Source: an uncultured Pelagibacteraceae bacterium
GTDB lineage: Bacteria; Pseudomonadota; Alphaproteobacteria; Pelagibacterales; Pelagibacteraceae
Assembly (NCBI GenBank): GCA_902555435.1
Contig: CACDRL010000001.1
Location: 219,345 to 283,344 of the forward strand
Length of the DNA stretch: 64,000 nt
Direction of reading: 5' to 3'
Shown: in pieces, positions 55,563 to 64,000 of the stretch
Numbering within the stretch: position 1 is the stretch's first letter
Layout of the letters: every line of letters begins with the position of its first letter
Notes under the pieces: generated by a model
Databases searched by the model: none
Seen by the model: the letters and a program-made list of their open reading frames with translations, nothing else
Told to the model about the DNA's origin: nothing
Position numbers and translations under genes: made by a program

Positions 55563-56507
55563 TTATAATTTTATATTCTTCAGTATCGAAAATCTTGGTT
55601 TAAAATTAAGTTCTTTTTTAATTTTTTCATTACTATAAGAAACTCTAGATGAAATAACTAAAATAAAATTAATAATTTTTTCTGATAAAGGTAAAAAATA
55701 AAATATAAATTTTGCTAGAGTAATTGGAAAATAAGCTTTAATTATTTTTTTTTTATATAAAATTTTATGCTTTTCATATAAGTGATATTGCCTACAATCA
55801 TCTGAAACGATATATGTTTTATTTTTAGAAATTTTTAAATTAGATATAACTAAAAAAACAGCTCGGCACACATCTTTAACATTAACAAAATTAAATACGA
55901 TATCATTGTAACACTTAATCCAAAAACCTAATTTTAATGAAAATCTAACATATTTGTACAAATTTGATTTTTTTCTACCACCAAATACATTTGATATTCT
56001 TAAAATTGTATATGAAATACTTTTATTTATTTTTTTTTTAACAGATTTTTGAATTGTTAAATCAGCTTCAAGTTTACTTTTAGAATAATAATCATGGATT
56101 TTTATAGCGCTATTTTCCGATACAATTTTATTTTGACCTAAATAGTTTTTTCCACCTCCATAAACCGAAATACTGCTCAAATGGACTAATCTAATTCTGA
56201 ATTTATAAATATTAATATATTTAAGTAATCCTTTTACAAAATTTACATTTATATTTTCCAGTTTATTTTTATTGTTTGAAGTCTTACCGACACAGTTAAT
56301 AATTATATTTGCTTTTTTTAAAAAAAGTAAATCTTGTTTTTTGAATGAATTAAAGTTCCATTTAAAGTATTTAATTCTTGAGTTTTTATAAGGTTTACTT
56401 TTAATGTTTTTTCCTACACAAATTAGTTGAAAAGATGTATTTTTAACCAAATACTTCAAAACATTACTGCCAATTAAGCCCGTATAACCTAGAATTATAA
56501 TTCTCAT
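55563..56507 (-). CDS. NAD-dependent epimerase/dehydratase (extended SDR)
   Basis: The 314-aa SDR has ILGYTGLIGSNVLKYLV at the start, VHLSSISVYGGG with the catalytic Ser/Thr, and YYSKSKLEAD with the Tyr-x3-Lys pair. RISNVFGGRKKS follows. In CapD-type loci such SDRs often reduce the 4-keto product to QuiNAc or FucNAc (WbpK/WbpV-like). That role is inferred from adjacency. Confidence 0.78.
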   Translation of the reverse strand: MRIIILGYTGLIGSNVLKYLVKNTSFQLICVGKNIKSKPYKNSRIKYFKWNFNSFKKQDLLFLKKANIIINCVGKTSNNKNKLENINVNFVKGLLKYINIYKFRIRLVHLSSISVYGGGKNYLGQNKIVSENSAIKIHDYYSKSKLEADLTIQKSVKKKINKSISYTILRISNVFGGRKKSNLYKYVRFSLKLGFWIKCYNDIVFNFVNVKDVCRAVFLVISNLKISKNKTYIVSDDCRQYHLYEKHKILYKKKIIKAYFPITLAKFIFYFLPLSEKIINFILVISSRVSYSNEKIKKELNFKPRFSILKNIKL

Positions 56508-56534
56508 TATTTTTTCAAGATAGATATATACAAT

Positions 56535-57815
56535 TTATAATCTTAAATTAATTTTCTCTTTGGAAAATAAATGTTTTAAGTCATAAATTACATTATTTCT
56601 TTTGCATAAATTCAAAATTTTGTCTTCACCCATGTCTTTAAATTTTTGATGAGCTACGGTTATAATAACTGCATCATAAGTATTATTATATAATGTTGTT
56701 TTTGGTGCTACACCATATAACTTTTTTATTTCTCCTTCATTTGCCCATGGATCGTAAAGATCTAGACTACAATTATTTTTTTTTAATTCCTCTACAACAA
56801 TTTTTACTCCAGAATTTCTTATATCAGCACAATTTTCTTTGAAAGTAAGACCCATAATTAAAACTTTAGAACCATTAATTTTAATATTTTTTTTTTTCAT
56901 CTCATCTCTCATTGTTGAAACTACATGATTACCCATGCTATCATTGATCTCTCTCCCTGCTAAAATAATTTTTGGCTTATAACCAGCTCTCTTAGCTTTG
57001 TAAGTTAAATAGTAAGGATCTACTCCAATACAGTGTCCACCAACCAACCCTGGTTTAAAATTTAAAAAATTCCATTTAGTACTTGCTGCCTCCAAAACAT
57101 CCTGGGTATCAATATTTAATTTATTAAAAATTACAGAAAGTTCATTGATTAAAGCAATATTTAAATCACGTTGTGTATTTTCAATTATTTTTGCTGCTTC
57201 TGCAACTTTTATACTAGGTGCTTTATGGGTTCCTACAATTACAATTTCATTATACAATTCATCTACTAAATCAGCAATTTTTGGTGTAGATCCAGAGGTT
57301 ATTTTTTTAATATTTGAGACATTATATTTTTTGTCTCCAGGATTAATCCTTTCGGGGCTGTAGCCACAAAAAAAATCCTTATTAAAAGTTAGTTTTGAAA
57401 ATTTCTCTAGGATTGGAACACATTCCTCTTCGACACAACCTGGATAAACTGTAGATTCATAAACTACTAGATCTTTTTTTTTTAAAATTTTACCAACCAT
57501 TTTTGTAGCTTTCATTAATGGAGTTAAATCTGGTTTTTTAAATTTATCAACAGGCGTAGGCACTGTGATAATAAAACAATTTGCAGATTTAATTTTTTCT
57601 ATTTTATTAGTAAAACTTAATCTTTTTACTATTTTTAGATCATTTTTACTAAACTCTAAATTTTTATCTATACCAGAATTTAATTCGGTAATTCTTTTTT
57701 TATTAGTATCAAAACCAATAACCTTTTTTTTTTTAGAAAATTCTAAAGCAAGTGGTAAACCAACATAACCCAGTCCAATAATTGCCAATTTAAGATTTTT
57801 TTTTATTTTAATCAT
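56535..57815 (-). CDS. UDP-N-acetylhexosamine 6-dehydrogenase (TviB/WbpO-like)
   Basis: This enzyme oxidises C6 of a UDP-sugar twice with NAD to a uronic acid. The 426-aa protein has [17 protein letters not shown] near the start, [41 protein letters not shown], and the catalytic cysteine in [15 protein letters not shown]. The TviB-like sequences [13 protein letters not shown] and FKPGLVGG favour UDP-GlcNAc or UDP-GalNAc over UDP-glucose. It overlaps the upstream epimerase gene by 4 nt, matching the TviB/TviC pairing. Confidence 0.87.
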   Translation of the reverse strand: MIKIKKNLKLAIIGLGYVGLPLALEFSKKKKVIGFDTNKKRITELNSGIDKNLEFSKNDLKIVKRLSFTNKIEKIKSANCFIITVPTPVDKFKKPDLTPLMKATKMVGKILKKKDLVVYESTVYPGCVEEECVPILEKFSKLTFNKDFFCGYSPERINPGDKKYNVSNIKKITSGSTPKIADLVDELYNEIVIVGTHKAPSIKVAEAAKIIENTQRDLNIALINELSVIFNKLNIDTQDVLEAASTKWNFLNFKPGLVGGHCIGVDPYYLTYKAKRAGYKPKIILAGREINDSMGNHVVSTMRDEMKKKNIKINGSKVLIMGLTFKENCADIRNSGVKIVVEELKKNNCSLDLYDPWANEGEIKKLYGVAPKTTLYNNTYDAVIITVAHQKFKDMGEDKILNLCKRNNVIYDLKHLFSKEKINLRL

Positions 57816-58831
57816 TTTTTATAAAAATCTTTATACCATTCAACAAAATTTGACACTCCATCAATCACTGAAGTCCTAGGCTTGTAATTAAAATTTTCTT
57901 TTAAATCATTAACGTTTGCATAAGTGTCTAAAACATCTCCTTGTTGTAATGGTAAATAATTAAATTTTGCTTTTTTGCCTAAAGCTTTTTCTAAAGCATT
58001 AACATAATCCATTAAATCTACTGGACTGCTATTTCCTATATTATAAATTCGCCAAGGAGCTTTACTACTTGCGGGGTCTGGTTGATTGCTATTCCAATTA
58101 ACATTGCCATAAGCTGGATTATCCAAGGTTTTTATTACACCTTCAACAATGTCATCTATATATGTAAAGTCCCTTGAATGTTTACCATGGTTAAATAAAT
58201 CAATAGATTTTCCCTCTAATATAGCTTTTGTAAATTTAAATAAAGCCATATCAGGTCTGCCCCAAGGTCCATAAACTGTAAAAAATCTTAGACCTGTTGT
58301 TGGTATTTTGAAAAGATAACTATACGAATGTGCCATTAACTCATTTGATTTTTTTGATGCTGCATAAACAGATAGTGGATGATTGGCACCATCATGTTCT
58401 GAGAATGGCATTTTAGTATTTGCACCATAAATACTTGAAGTGCTCGCATAAACCAAATGCTCAATTTTATGCTTACGAGAACTTTCTAAAATATTTGCAA
58501 ATCCAACTATATTGCTTGAGATATAAGCTTGAGGATTCTCTATTGAATAACGAACACCTGCTTGTGCAGCTAAATTGATTACTTTTTGAGGATTATGATT
58601 TTTAAATATATCTTCTAAAATTTTTTGATCCGCAAGATCTGCTTTAAAGTGTTTATAATTTGAATATTTTACTAGTCTTTCTAGTCTAGCATCTTTAATT
58701 TTTGGATCATAATAATCATTATGGTTATCAATACCTACTATACTGTCTCCTCGTTTAAGAAGTTTTAGACAGACAGAAGAGCCTATAAAACCAGCTGAAC
58801 CCGTTACAATTATAGTTTTTTTTTTATACAT
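57812..58831 (-). CDS. UDP-uronate 4-epimerase (UDP-glucuronate 4-epimerase-like)
   Basis: The 339-aa extended SDR has [68 protein letters not shown], the [16 protein letters not shown] active site and [19 protein letters not shown]. These are strong signatures of UDP-glucuronate 4-epimerases (LpsL/Cap1J group). With the neighbouring dehydrogenase it should give a galacto-configured uronic or HexNAc-uronic donor. Confidence 0.9.
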   Translation of the reverse strand: MYKKKTIIVTGSAGFIGSSVCLKLLKRGDSIVGIDNHNDYYDPKIKDARLERLVKYSNYKHFKADLADQKILEDIFKNHNPQKVINLAAQAGVRYSIENPQAYISSNIVGFANILESSRKHKIEHLVYASTSSIYGANTKMPFSEHDGANHPLSVYAASKKSNELMAHSYSYLFKIPTTGLRFFTVYGPWGRPDMALFKFTKAILEGKSIDLFNHGKHSRDFTYIDDIVEGVIKTLDNPAYGNVNWNSNQPDPASSKAPWRIYNIGNSSPVDLMDYVNALEKALGKKAKFNYLPLQQGDVLDTYANVNDLKENFNYKPRTSVIDGVSNFVEWYKDFYKK

Positions 58832-58866
58832 ATATTGGTTATAAAAAAAATTTAAGTTATAGTAAT

Positions 58867-60003
58867 TTATATTTTATTTGTTTTTGTATAAACAGAAGAC
58901 CATGCTTTATTATATAAGTTGATCATTTTGCTTATGCTATAATTTCTTTTTATTCTTAATCTTGCTTTATTACATCTTTTATTCCATTTAACAGTGGTTC
59001 TTTCATTTATAGCTTTTTTGATTGCATTTGCTAACTTAATTGAATCATTTGGAGGCACTACCCAACCTGTACTGCCAACAATTAATGAAGAATCACCAAC
59101 ATCTGTTACAATAGATGGCGTTCCACAGGCCATAGACTCTGCTACAACATTGGGGAAACCTTCTCCATAACTACTACTTAAAACATGTATATCTATCCCA
59201 TTCATTACTTGTTGAATATTTTCAGTTTGACCTAATAATTTTATACATTTAGATAAGTCTAATCTCTTTATTTCAGAAATTAATTCAAAATTATTATTAT
59301 TTATATTTGAGCCAATTAGAACACAAAAAAAATTTATATTTTTTGATTTAATTAAAAAAAGTGCATTAAGTAAATTAAAGTGATCTTTTTGGGGATCATA
59401 ACGAGCAACTTTTCCAATTATTGGTATATTTTTTTTAATTTTAATTTTTTTTTTAAAATTTATTTTTTTTTGATTATTAACTTTTAAAATTGAAAAATCG
59501 TAACCATTGGGAATAAATTTAAATATTTTTTTATTATATCCAGCTAATTGATAAATTTTTTTTGCTTTTTTTGAGACAGTTACAATACATTTTGGGATTA
59601 TATAAGATAATATTGATAATAATCTTATAACAATAATCGTAGTAAATTTTGCCTTTCCTAGCTTAATATTTGAATAGCGAACATTCCATAAAATTTTATT
59701 AATACCAGCTAACCGTGCAGCAATACTTCCTAGAAAATCTGCATGGACTAACCATGTTTGAACTATATTTGGTTTGAGTCTTTTAAGTAATTTTACAAGA
59801 TAAAAAAATTTATTTAGAGAATAAAATCTCATGTTTAAACAATAAACCGTAACACCTAATTTTTTAATTAAAGAAAAATATTTCCCAGGACCTTTTAATG
59901 ATATTATACAGTGTTTATTTTTGATATCATATTTACAAATTTTAAATAATACATTTTCAGCACCACCATCTCCAAGTCCAGTAATAATATGTACAATTTT
60001 CAT
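58867..60003 (-). CDS. Family 4 glycosyltransferase
   Basis: The 378-aa GT-B protein has [18 protein letters not shown] at the start, the typical acceptor-domain motif of GT4 enzymes. It also has [48 protein letters not shown], and [19 protein letters not shown] with the donor glutamates. A short Lys-rich stretch near 190 carries long A-tracts in the DNA. It is part of the minus-strand run from 61.2 to 50.4 kb. Confidence 0.88.
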   Translation of the reverse strand: MKIVHIITGLGDGGAENVLFKICKYDIKNKHCIISLKGPGKYFSLIKKLGVTVYCLNMRFYSLNKFFYLVKLLKRLKPNIVQTWLVHADFLGSIAARLAGINKILWNVRYSNIKLGKAKFTTIIVIRLLSILSYIIPKCIVTVSKKAKKIYQLAGYNKKIFKFIPNGYDFSILKVNNQKKINFKKKIKIKKNIPIIGKVARYDPQKDHFNLLNALFLIKSKNINFFCVLIGSNINNNNFELISEIKRLDLSKCIKLLGQTENIQQVMNGIDIHVLSSSYGEGFPNVVAESMACGTPSIVTDVGDSSLIVGSTGWVVPPNDSIKLANAIKKAINERTTVKWNKRCNKARLRIKRNYSISKMINLYNKAWSSVYTKTNKI

Positions 60004-60027
60004 TTAATTTTTTTAAATCTCCAAAAT

Positions 60028-61251
60028 TCAATTATCATATTTCCTTAATTTTTTGTGTGAAAAACTAAAATTTGGAATTAAAGGTGCAGCAAGAATAATT
60101 AGTTCAATAACAAATTTTGTTCGATGCCTTAAACCCGCACCAAAATTACTTGTTCCAACACCAAAAATAAAAAAATAAGATGCCAAAATGATTAAAATAA
60201 TTTTTAACGCAGGATCTTTCCAAATAACTTTAAAATTTTTAATAATTAAATAAGTTAAAATTAAATATAATAAGCCATCAAATACTCCATAAAAATGAAT
60301 TGTTTTTGTTACATCCCATGGAAATGGCGCAACAAGAAAATAGAATGATCTCAATAAACCTTTATAAACAAGCTCAATAGGCGTTTTTATTGTTGTCCAT
60401 TCAGGATAGGTTGCATCACCTTTCATCCTTTTCGATATATTTTCTATTAGCCACGTTGTATCGATAGACTGTTCAAAATTTCCAACGTACGGAATGTAAA
60501 TTCTGCCTGAAAAATAAAATATGAAAAATATGAAAATTATAGATACAATCAAAATTGATTTTAAGTTGATACGTAGATATAAGATAGATTTATAAGTATC
60601 TTTCAAGTAAGTCATAATAACAATAAAGAGAAAAACAACTCCGCCTATTAACAAAACTCCATGAAAAAAAGTCGCTCCTATAAAACCTAAAATCGCAATT
60701 AAAATTGATTTATAACCACCAAATTTAGCCCAATTAACTATACCAGTCATTGCAACTAATAAAAAAAAACTACTATAAACTTCACGCAAGGGAATAATTG
60801 AATATAAAGCCAATGAGGGAAACAAAGCTAATGTCCACCCAGCCTTCATAGCTACTTGTTTGTCCCAAATTTTTTTGGCAAGTAACCAACCTAAAAGTAC
60901 AGATAATATACCAAGTAATAAACCAAGTGACTGGATCATTATTACACTTCTTCCAAATAAAGAGTAAGATAAAGCAATTATCCAAGGGAAAAAGAAACTA
61001 TTATATCCAGGATATCTGTCTAAAGTATTAAAAAAACCTTCTTGAGCCCAAGACCAAGCCAATTTTTCAAAACCGCTTGCGTCTTTATCGGTATCAGGTA
61101 GAGGTAATATATAGTGACCAACCAATAAAATCAAAATACGAAAAGTTAGGGCTACTAATAATATTCTAGAAATTTCAGGATATTTTAATGATAAGATTAA
61201 AGTTATTAAAGATACTAAGGCAATTGCCGTAAAACCAATTAGATCAGGCAT
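60028..61251 (-). CDS. Polytopic membrane protein, GT-C-like glycosyltransferase
   Basis: The 407-aa protein has roughly eleven membrane helices. A first loop holds LPDTDKDASGFEKLAWSWAQ and DRYPGYNSFFFPWIIALSY, which is the acidic and aromatic pattern of GT-C (ArnT/PMT-type) sugar transferases. PLREVYSSFFLL follows. It likely moves a sugar from a polyprenyl carrier in the periplasm. Its amino-acid make-up is noticeably less Lys/Asn-rich than its neighbours, hinting at a different history. Confidence 0.6.
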   Translation of the reverse strand: MPDLIGFTAIALVSLITLILSLKYPEISRILLVALTFRILILLVGHYILPLPDTDKDASGFEKLAWSWAQEGFFNTLDRYPGYNSFFFPWIIALSYSLFGRSVIMIQSLGLLLGILSVLLGWLLAKKIWDKQVAMKAGWTLALFPSLALYSIIPLREVYSSFFLLVAMTGIVNWAKFGGYKSILIAILGFIGATFFHGVLLIGGVVFLFIVIMTYLKDTYKSILYLRINLKSILIVSIIFIFFIFYFSGRIYIPYVGNFEQSIDTTWLIENISKRMKGDATYPEWTTIKTPIELVYKGLLRSFYFLVAPFPWDVTKTIHFYGVFDGLLYLILTYLIIKNFKVIWKDPALKIILIILASYFFIFGVGTSNFGAGLRHRTKFVIELIILAAPLIPNFSFSHKKLRKYDN

Positions 61252-61369
61252 TTTAATTTAATTTAAAAATTTATTTAACATCAAGAGTATAATTCATACT
61301 TGTACTATTTTTATGCTTTAAGTAGTAGTATTTTATTACTGATAAAATAACATTAAGTTAGTATATAAA

Positions 61370-62641
61370 ATGAATTTTTTTTTAATAAAGAAATTTAATA
61401 ACTTCAAAATGAATATTAAAAATAACTTAATAGAAACTATAATTTTAATCAGTACACTAATTCTACTTTTTTACTCTTCTGAACCAGTAATGTACTCTGA
61501 CTCCAGTCGTTATTTGGAAGGAAATTTTAAAGATCCACCAATGTATTATACTTTAGTCAATTTAATGAATTTTATTTTTGGAAATTTAAAATCATTAATT
61601 ATTTTTCAGACTTTATTTATTTGTTTTAGTATAATTCACTTTACAAGATCAATTACTAAAAATTTTTTAATAAGTAAATTAACAAAATATTTAGTATCAA
61701 TATTCTTGTTTTTACCAATAATACAATTTTATAATAACTTGTTAACTGAAGCCCTAAGTTATGCTTTTTCATTAATGTTTGTAAGTTTTTCCTTACGATT
61801 AATATTTAATTATAAAATAAAAAATCTTATGTGGATAACACTATATGCGACTTTATTATTATTAATGAGGAATCAATTTCTTATCTTATATCCAGTAATT
61901 ATCATGCTTTATATTGGAGTTTTTGTAATAAATAAATCAAAGAAAACTTATAATTGGTTTTTATCTAGTTTGATTATTATTCTTATTTCTCATAATTCAG
62001 TATTATATTTGAATTCATTTATAAAAAACTCAAACTTTGAAACTAAGAATTTGTCCTATTTAAAAGAGGGTCCATACTTTTTTACTTATCTTGATGCCAT
62101 TTATATTTCGAGTAAGAAAGATGTAAAATTATTCAAAAATCTAAACACGCAAGATACACTTTCTAAAATATTTGAAAAAATGTATGAAGACAAAGCGTTA
62201 ATTGAACACTATAACAGTCGAGGTCATTATGGGTTAAGTTTAAAAAAGATCAAAACTTTATCCAAACCGTTGCTGAAAGATTTAGCATTTAAAGAGAACA
62301 AAAGTGTTAATACATTAAGGAAAGAAATCTCGATTAAATTAATAAGAGCAAATTTTAAAAAATATTTAAAACATATATTTAAAAAGTTCTATGATTCTTC
62401 ATGGCTTTTTATATTTTTGCCTTTTTTAATGTTAGTGTCAGGATTGATTTCTTTTTTAAAACATAAATCTAAATATTCATTGTTTATAATTTTTATCTCA
62501 ATATTTTCATTATCTAACCATTCAGTTATTTATTTATTTGGCCGTGTTCAGCCTAGATATTTTATCTATACAGATTTTGTTTTGTTAATAAGTATATTTA
62601 TTTTATTTGAGATTTTTCTTAGAAAAAAAAAATTTAATTAA
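61370..62641 (+). CDS. Polytopic membrane protein of unknown function (possible GT-C)
   Basis: The 423-aa protein has about ten hydrophobic segments, with a first loop EPVMYSDSSRYLEGNFKDPP and a soluble stretch of about 130 residues (220-345). The arrangement resembles GT-C enzymes with an acidic residue in loop one, but I recognise no family with certainty. It diverges from the previous membrane gene. Context suggests a role in surface-glycan building. Confidence 0.5.
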   Translation: MNFFLIKKFNNFKMNIKNNLIETIILISTLILLFYSSEPVMYSDSSRYLEGNFKDPPMYYTLVNLMNFIFGNLKSLIIFQTLFICFSIIHFTRSITKNFLISKLTKYLVSIFLFLPIIQFYNNLLTEALSYAFSLMFVSFSLRLIFNYKIKNLMWITLYATLLLLMRNQFLILYPVIIMLYIGVFVINKSKKTYNWFLSSLIIILISHNSVLYLNSFIKNSNFETKNLSYLKEGPYFFTYLDAIYISSKKDVKLFKNLNTQDTLSKIFEKMYEDKALIEHYNSRGHYGLSLKKIKTLSKPLLKDLAFKENKSVNTLRKEISIKLIRANFKKYLKHIFKKFYDSSWLFIFLPFLMLVSGLISFLKHKSKYSLFIIFISIFSLSNHSVIYLFGRVQPRYFIYTDFVLLISIFILFEIFLRKKKFN

Positions 62642-62818
62642 TATAAAAATTTAAAACTGTTAAGAAGTGTAAATAATACTATTTTCATATTCAGCTTTTA
62701 ATAACAATTTAGCATTAAATATATAAATAATGAATTATAATGATTTTAGTATTAATAATTTCTATTTTTATTGATAAATGTAGTGTAATAAAAACCCTTA
62801 ATATTTTAGTCGAGTATA

Positions 62819-63760
62819 ATGAAAAAAATAGTTGTTATAGTTCCTGCATTTAATGAAGAAGAAACTATAGATGAAACTTTGGAGGGTTTATATTCTATTA
62901 AGAATGAATTAAATAACAACGGTTACGAATTAATCGTACATGTAATTAATGATGGTTCTACTGATTCTACAGAAAAGCTGGCAAATAAAAATGGAGAAAC
63001 ATTAGTTATAAGTCATAAAAAAAATGAAGGTCTTGGTTCAGCTGTTAGAACTGGATTAATTAGTGCCAATAAAATTAATGCGGATATTGTTGTAAAATTT
63101 GATGCAGATTTGCAGCATGATCCTAATGATATTCTTAAGTTAATAAATCCTATCCAGCATGATGAGGCAGATATTGTTTATGGAAATAGATTTGAAAAAA
63201 TTAATTACAAAATGCCAATAATAAGAAAAATAGGTAATAATGTTTTTACTAAATTAATGAAATGGCTTACAGGATGGCCAGTTATGGATAGCCAGCCAGG
63301 TATATTTGCAGTCAATAAAATGTTTCTTGATAACTTTTACCTGCCTGGTGATTATAATTATACGCAACAAATACTGCTTGATGCATATCATAGAAATTTA
63401 CGTTTTAGTCATGTATTGGTTACTTTCAATAAACGAGATAAGGGTAAATCATTTATAAGTCTAGGCTATCCTATTAAAGTTATCCCACAAATTATCCAAG
63501 TAATAATAGGTATAAAGCCACTTAAAGTTTTTGGACCAATTGGATGGTTTTTTTTAAGTCTAGGTTTTTTAGTTTTTATGTTTCAAATGATTATGTATAT
63601 TTTAGGTTACACACAAAAACCTGTGGAAAATGTTAACTTAGTTTTAGGCTCATTCTTATTTGGTTTGCAAATTCTATGCTTTGGATTTCTAGCTGACTTG
63701 ATAGTTAAATTTAATCGAAATATTATTGAAATATTAAAAAAAAAAAATAGGATCGATTAA
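62819..63760 (+). CDS. Family 2 glycosyltransferase with C-terminal membrane helices (DPM1/YfdH-like)
   Basis: The 313-aa protein has a GT-A domain (VIVPAFNEEETIDETLEGL, VINDGSTDSTEKL, KFDADLQHDPNDI, and the acceptor-like DAYHRNLRF) followed by two membrane helices near 238-262 and 273-297. This is typical of polyprenyl-phosphate hexose synthases, which provide lipid-linked sugar for GT-C enzymes such as those beside it. An A12 tract close to the stop is in frame. It is 177 bases from the gene before it. Confidence 0.87.
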   Translation: MKKIVVIVPAFNEEETIDETLEGLYSIKNELNNNGYELIVHVINDGSTDSTEKLANKNGETLVISHKKNEGLGSAVRTGLISANKINADIVVKFDADLQHDPNDILKLINPIQHDEADIVYGNRFEKINYKMPIIRKIGNNVFTKLMKWLTGWPVMDSQPGIFAVNKMFLDNFYLPGDYNYTQQILLDAYHRNLRFSHVLVTFNKRDKGKSFISLGYPIKVIPQIIQVIIGIKPLKVFGPIGWFFLSLGFLVFMFQMIMYILGYTQKPVENVNLVLGSFLFGLQILCFGFLADLIVKFNRNIIEILKKKNRID

Positions 63761-64000
63761 CTTACTTAGTTTAAATAAAATTAATTTCAAAAATTTTTAA
63801 AAATCCTAATTTAATTTTTAATTTCAACAAATTGAAGCTAAGTTATATTTATATTTTTGTTCGTAATTTTTTTAAAAACTTCAACTAAAAAAAATTTAAT
63901 AAAATGTGTAAATAATGTTGTAATTATCCAACTCAAATTATGAGAGTCAAGTATACTTAGAATATAAAAAAAAATTTGGTACTCTAAAATTCTAATAATA

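Larger units (their letters stand above)
50392..64000. other. Polysaccharide island 2, probable SAR11 hypervariable region 2 (continues past window)
   Basis: From the solitary 5S to the window end every gene is for surface polysaccharide: ligase, initiating transferase, dehydratase, epimerases, dehydrogenase, glycosyltransferases and polytopic membrane proteins. As I recall from comparative SAR11 genomics, the largest variable region lies between 23S and 5S rRNA. The present order fits that, but 23S is outside the window. The last 240 bases (63761-64000) contain no gene I can see, only AT-rich sequence. Confidence 0.7.

Noticed and set aside
62642..62818. Non-coding RNA in the 177-base gap before the last glycosyltransferase
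   Set aside because: The gap is plain AT-rich sequence without a stable stem, T-run terminator or known RNA motif.

Overview
The window reads as a streamlined, very AT-rich alphaproteobacterial chromosome of the SAR11 (Pelagibacter) type. Evidence: genes are packed with 1-4 nt overlaps (TAATG, ATGA), proteins are rich in Lys, Ile and Asn, intergenic space is minimal, PntA is split as in other alphaproteobacteria, a DUF1013/TrcR gene is present, and a solitary 5S rRNA gene borders a block of surface-polysaccharide genes. That last layout is what I recall for the SAR11 hypervariable region HVR2. The species assignment is inference. No insertion sequence, integrase, prophage or CRISPR array is visible, and no stretch over 300 bases lacks a gene.

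Region 1 (1-12.1 kb) is core metabolism on both strands: glyS (5' end only), glyQ, an S49 peptidase, the isoprenoid genes ispB, dxs and ispA with xseB, then pdxH, aroC, a Sua5-type t6A gene, an ABC exporter pair, tRNA-Arg(UCG), rluD and the heat-shock sigma factor rpoH. Region 2 (12.1-28.0 kb) is one 16-kb minus-strand array. In transcription order it holds a coiled-coil gene, zapA, a 5-formyl-THF cyclo-ligase, ymdB, yebC, ruvC, tolQRAB-pal-cpoB, tilS, ftsH, folP, glmM, thiD and purA. It links cell division, envelope integrity and cofactor synthesis. An intrinsic terminator sits inside it, after pal.

Region 3 (28.0-37.5 kb) is a plus-strand array: tkt, gap, pgk and class I fba (lower glycolysis/gluconeogenesis and pentose phosphate), thiE, efp, suhB, a Wzz-like chain-length gene, rpmE, the DUF1013 gene, rpsU and the initiator tRNA.

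Region 4 (37.6-46.5 kb) is a polysaccharide island: glf, three glycosyltransferase or membrane genes, SDR enzymes, an acyltransferase, a DegT aminotransferase and a GMC-like flavoprotein. Two of its genes (an SDR epimerase and the DegT aminotransferase) are each broken by exactly one extra base in an A10 or A9 tract. This could be sequencing error, decay, slippage-tolerant expression or phase variation.

Region 5 (46.5-50.4 kb) returns to core genes on the minus strand: 5S rRNA, rpmJ, a 36-aa aa3-oxidase subunit IV-like peptide, pntAA, pntAB, pntB and a transaldolase. Region 6 (50.4-64 kb, continuing beyond the window) is the putative HVR2: O-antigen ligase, a WecA-like initiating transferase, a short CapD/WbpM-like dehydratase, a TviB-like UDP-HexNAc dehydrogenase, a UDP-uronate 4-epimerase, several glycosyltransferases and polytopic membrane proteins. 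Together these predict an O-antigen-like polymer containing an acidic (uronic or HexNAc-uronic) sugar.
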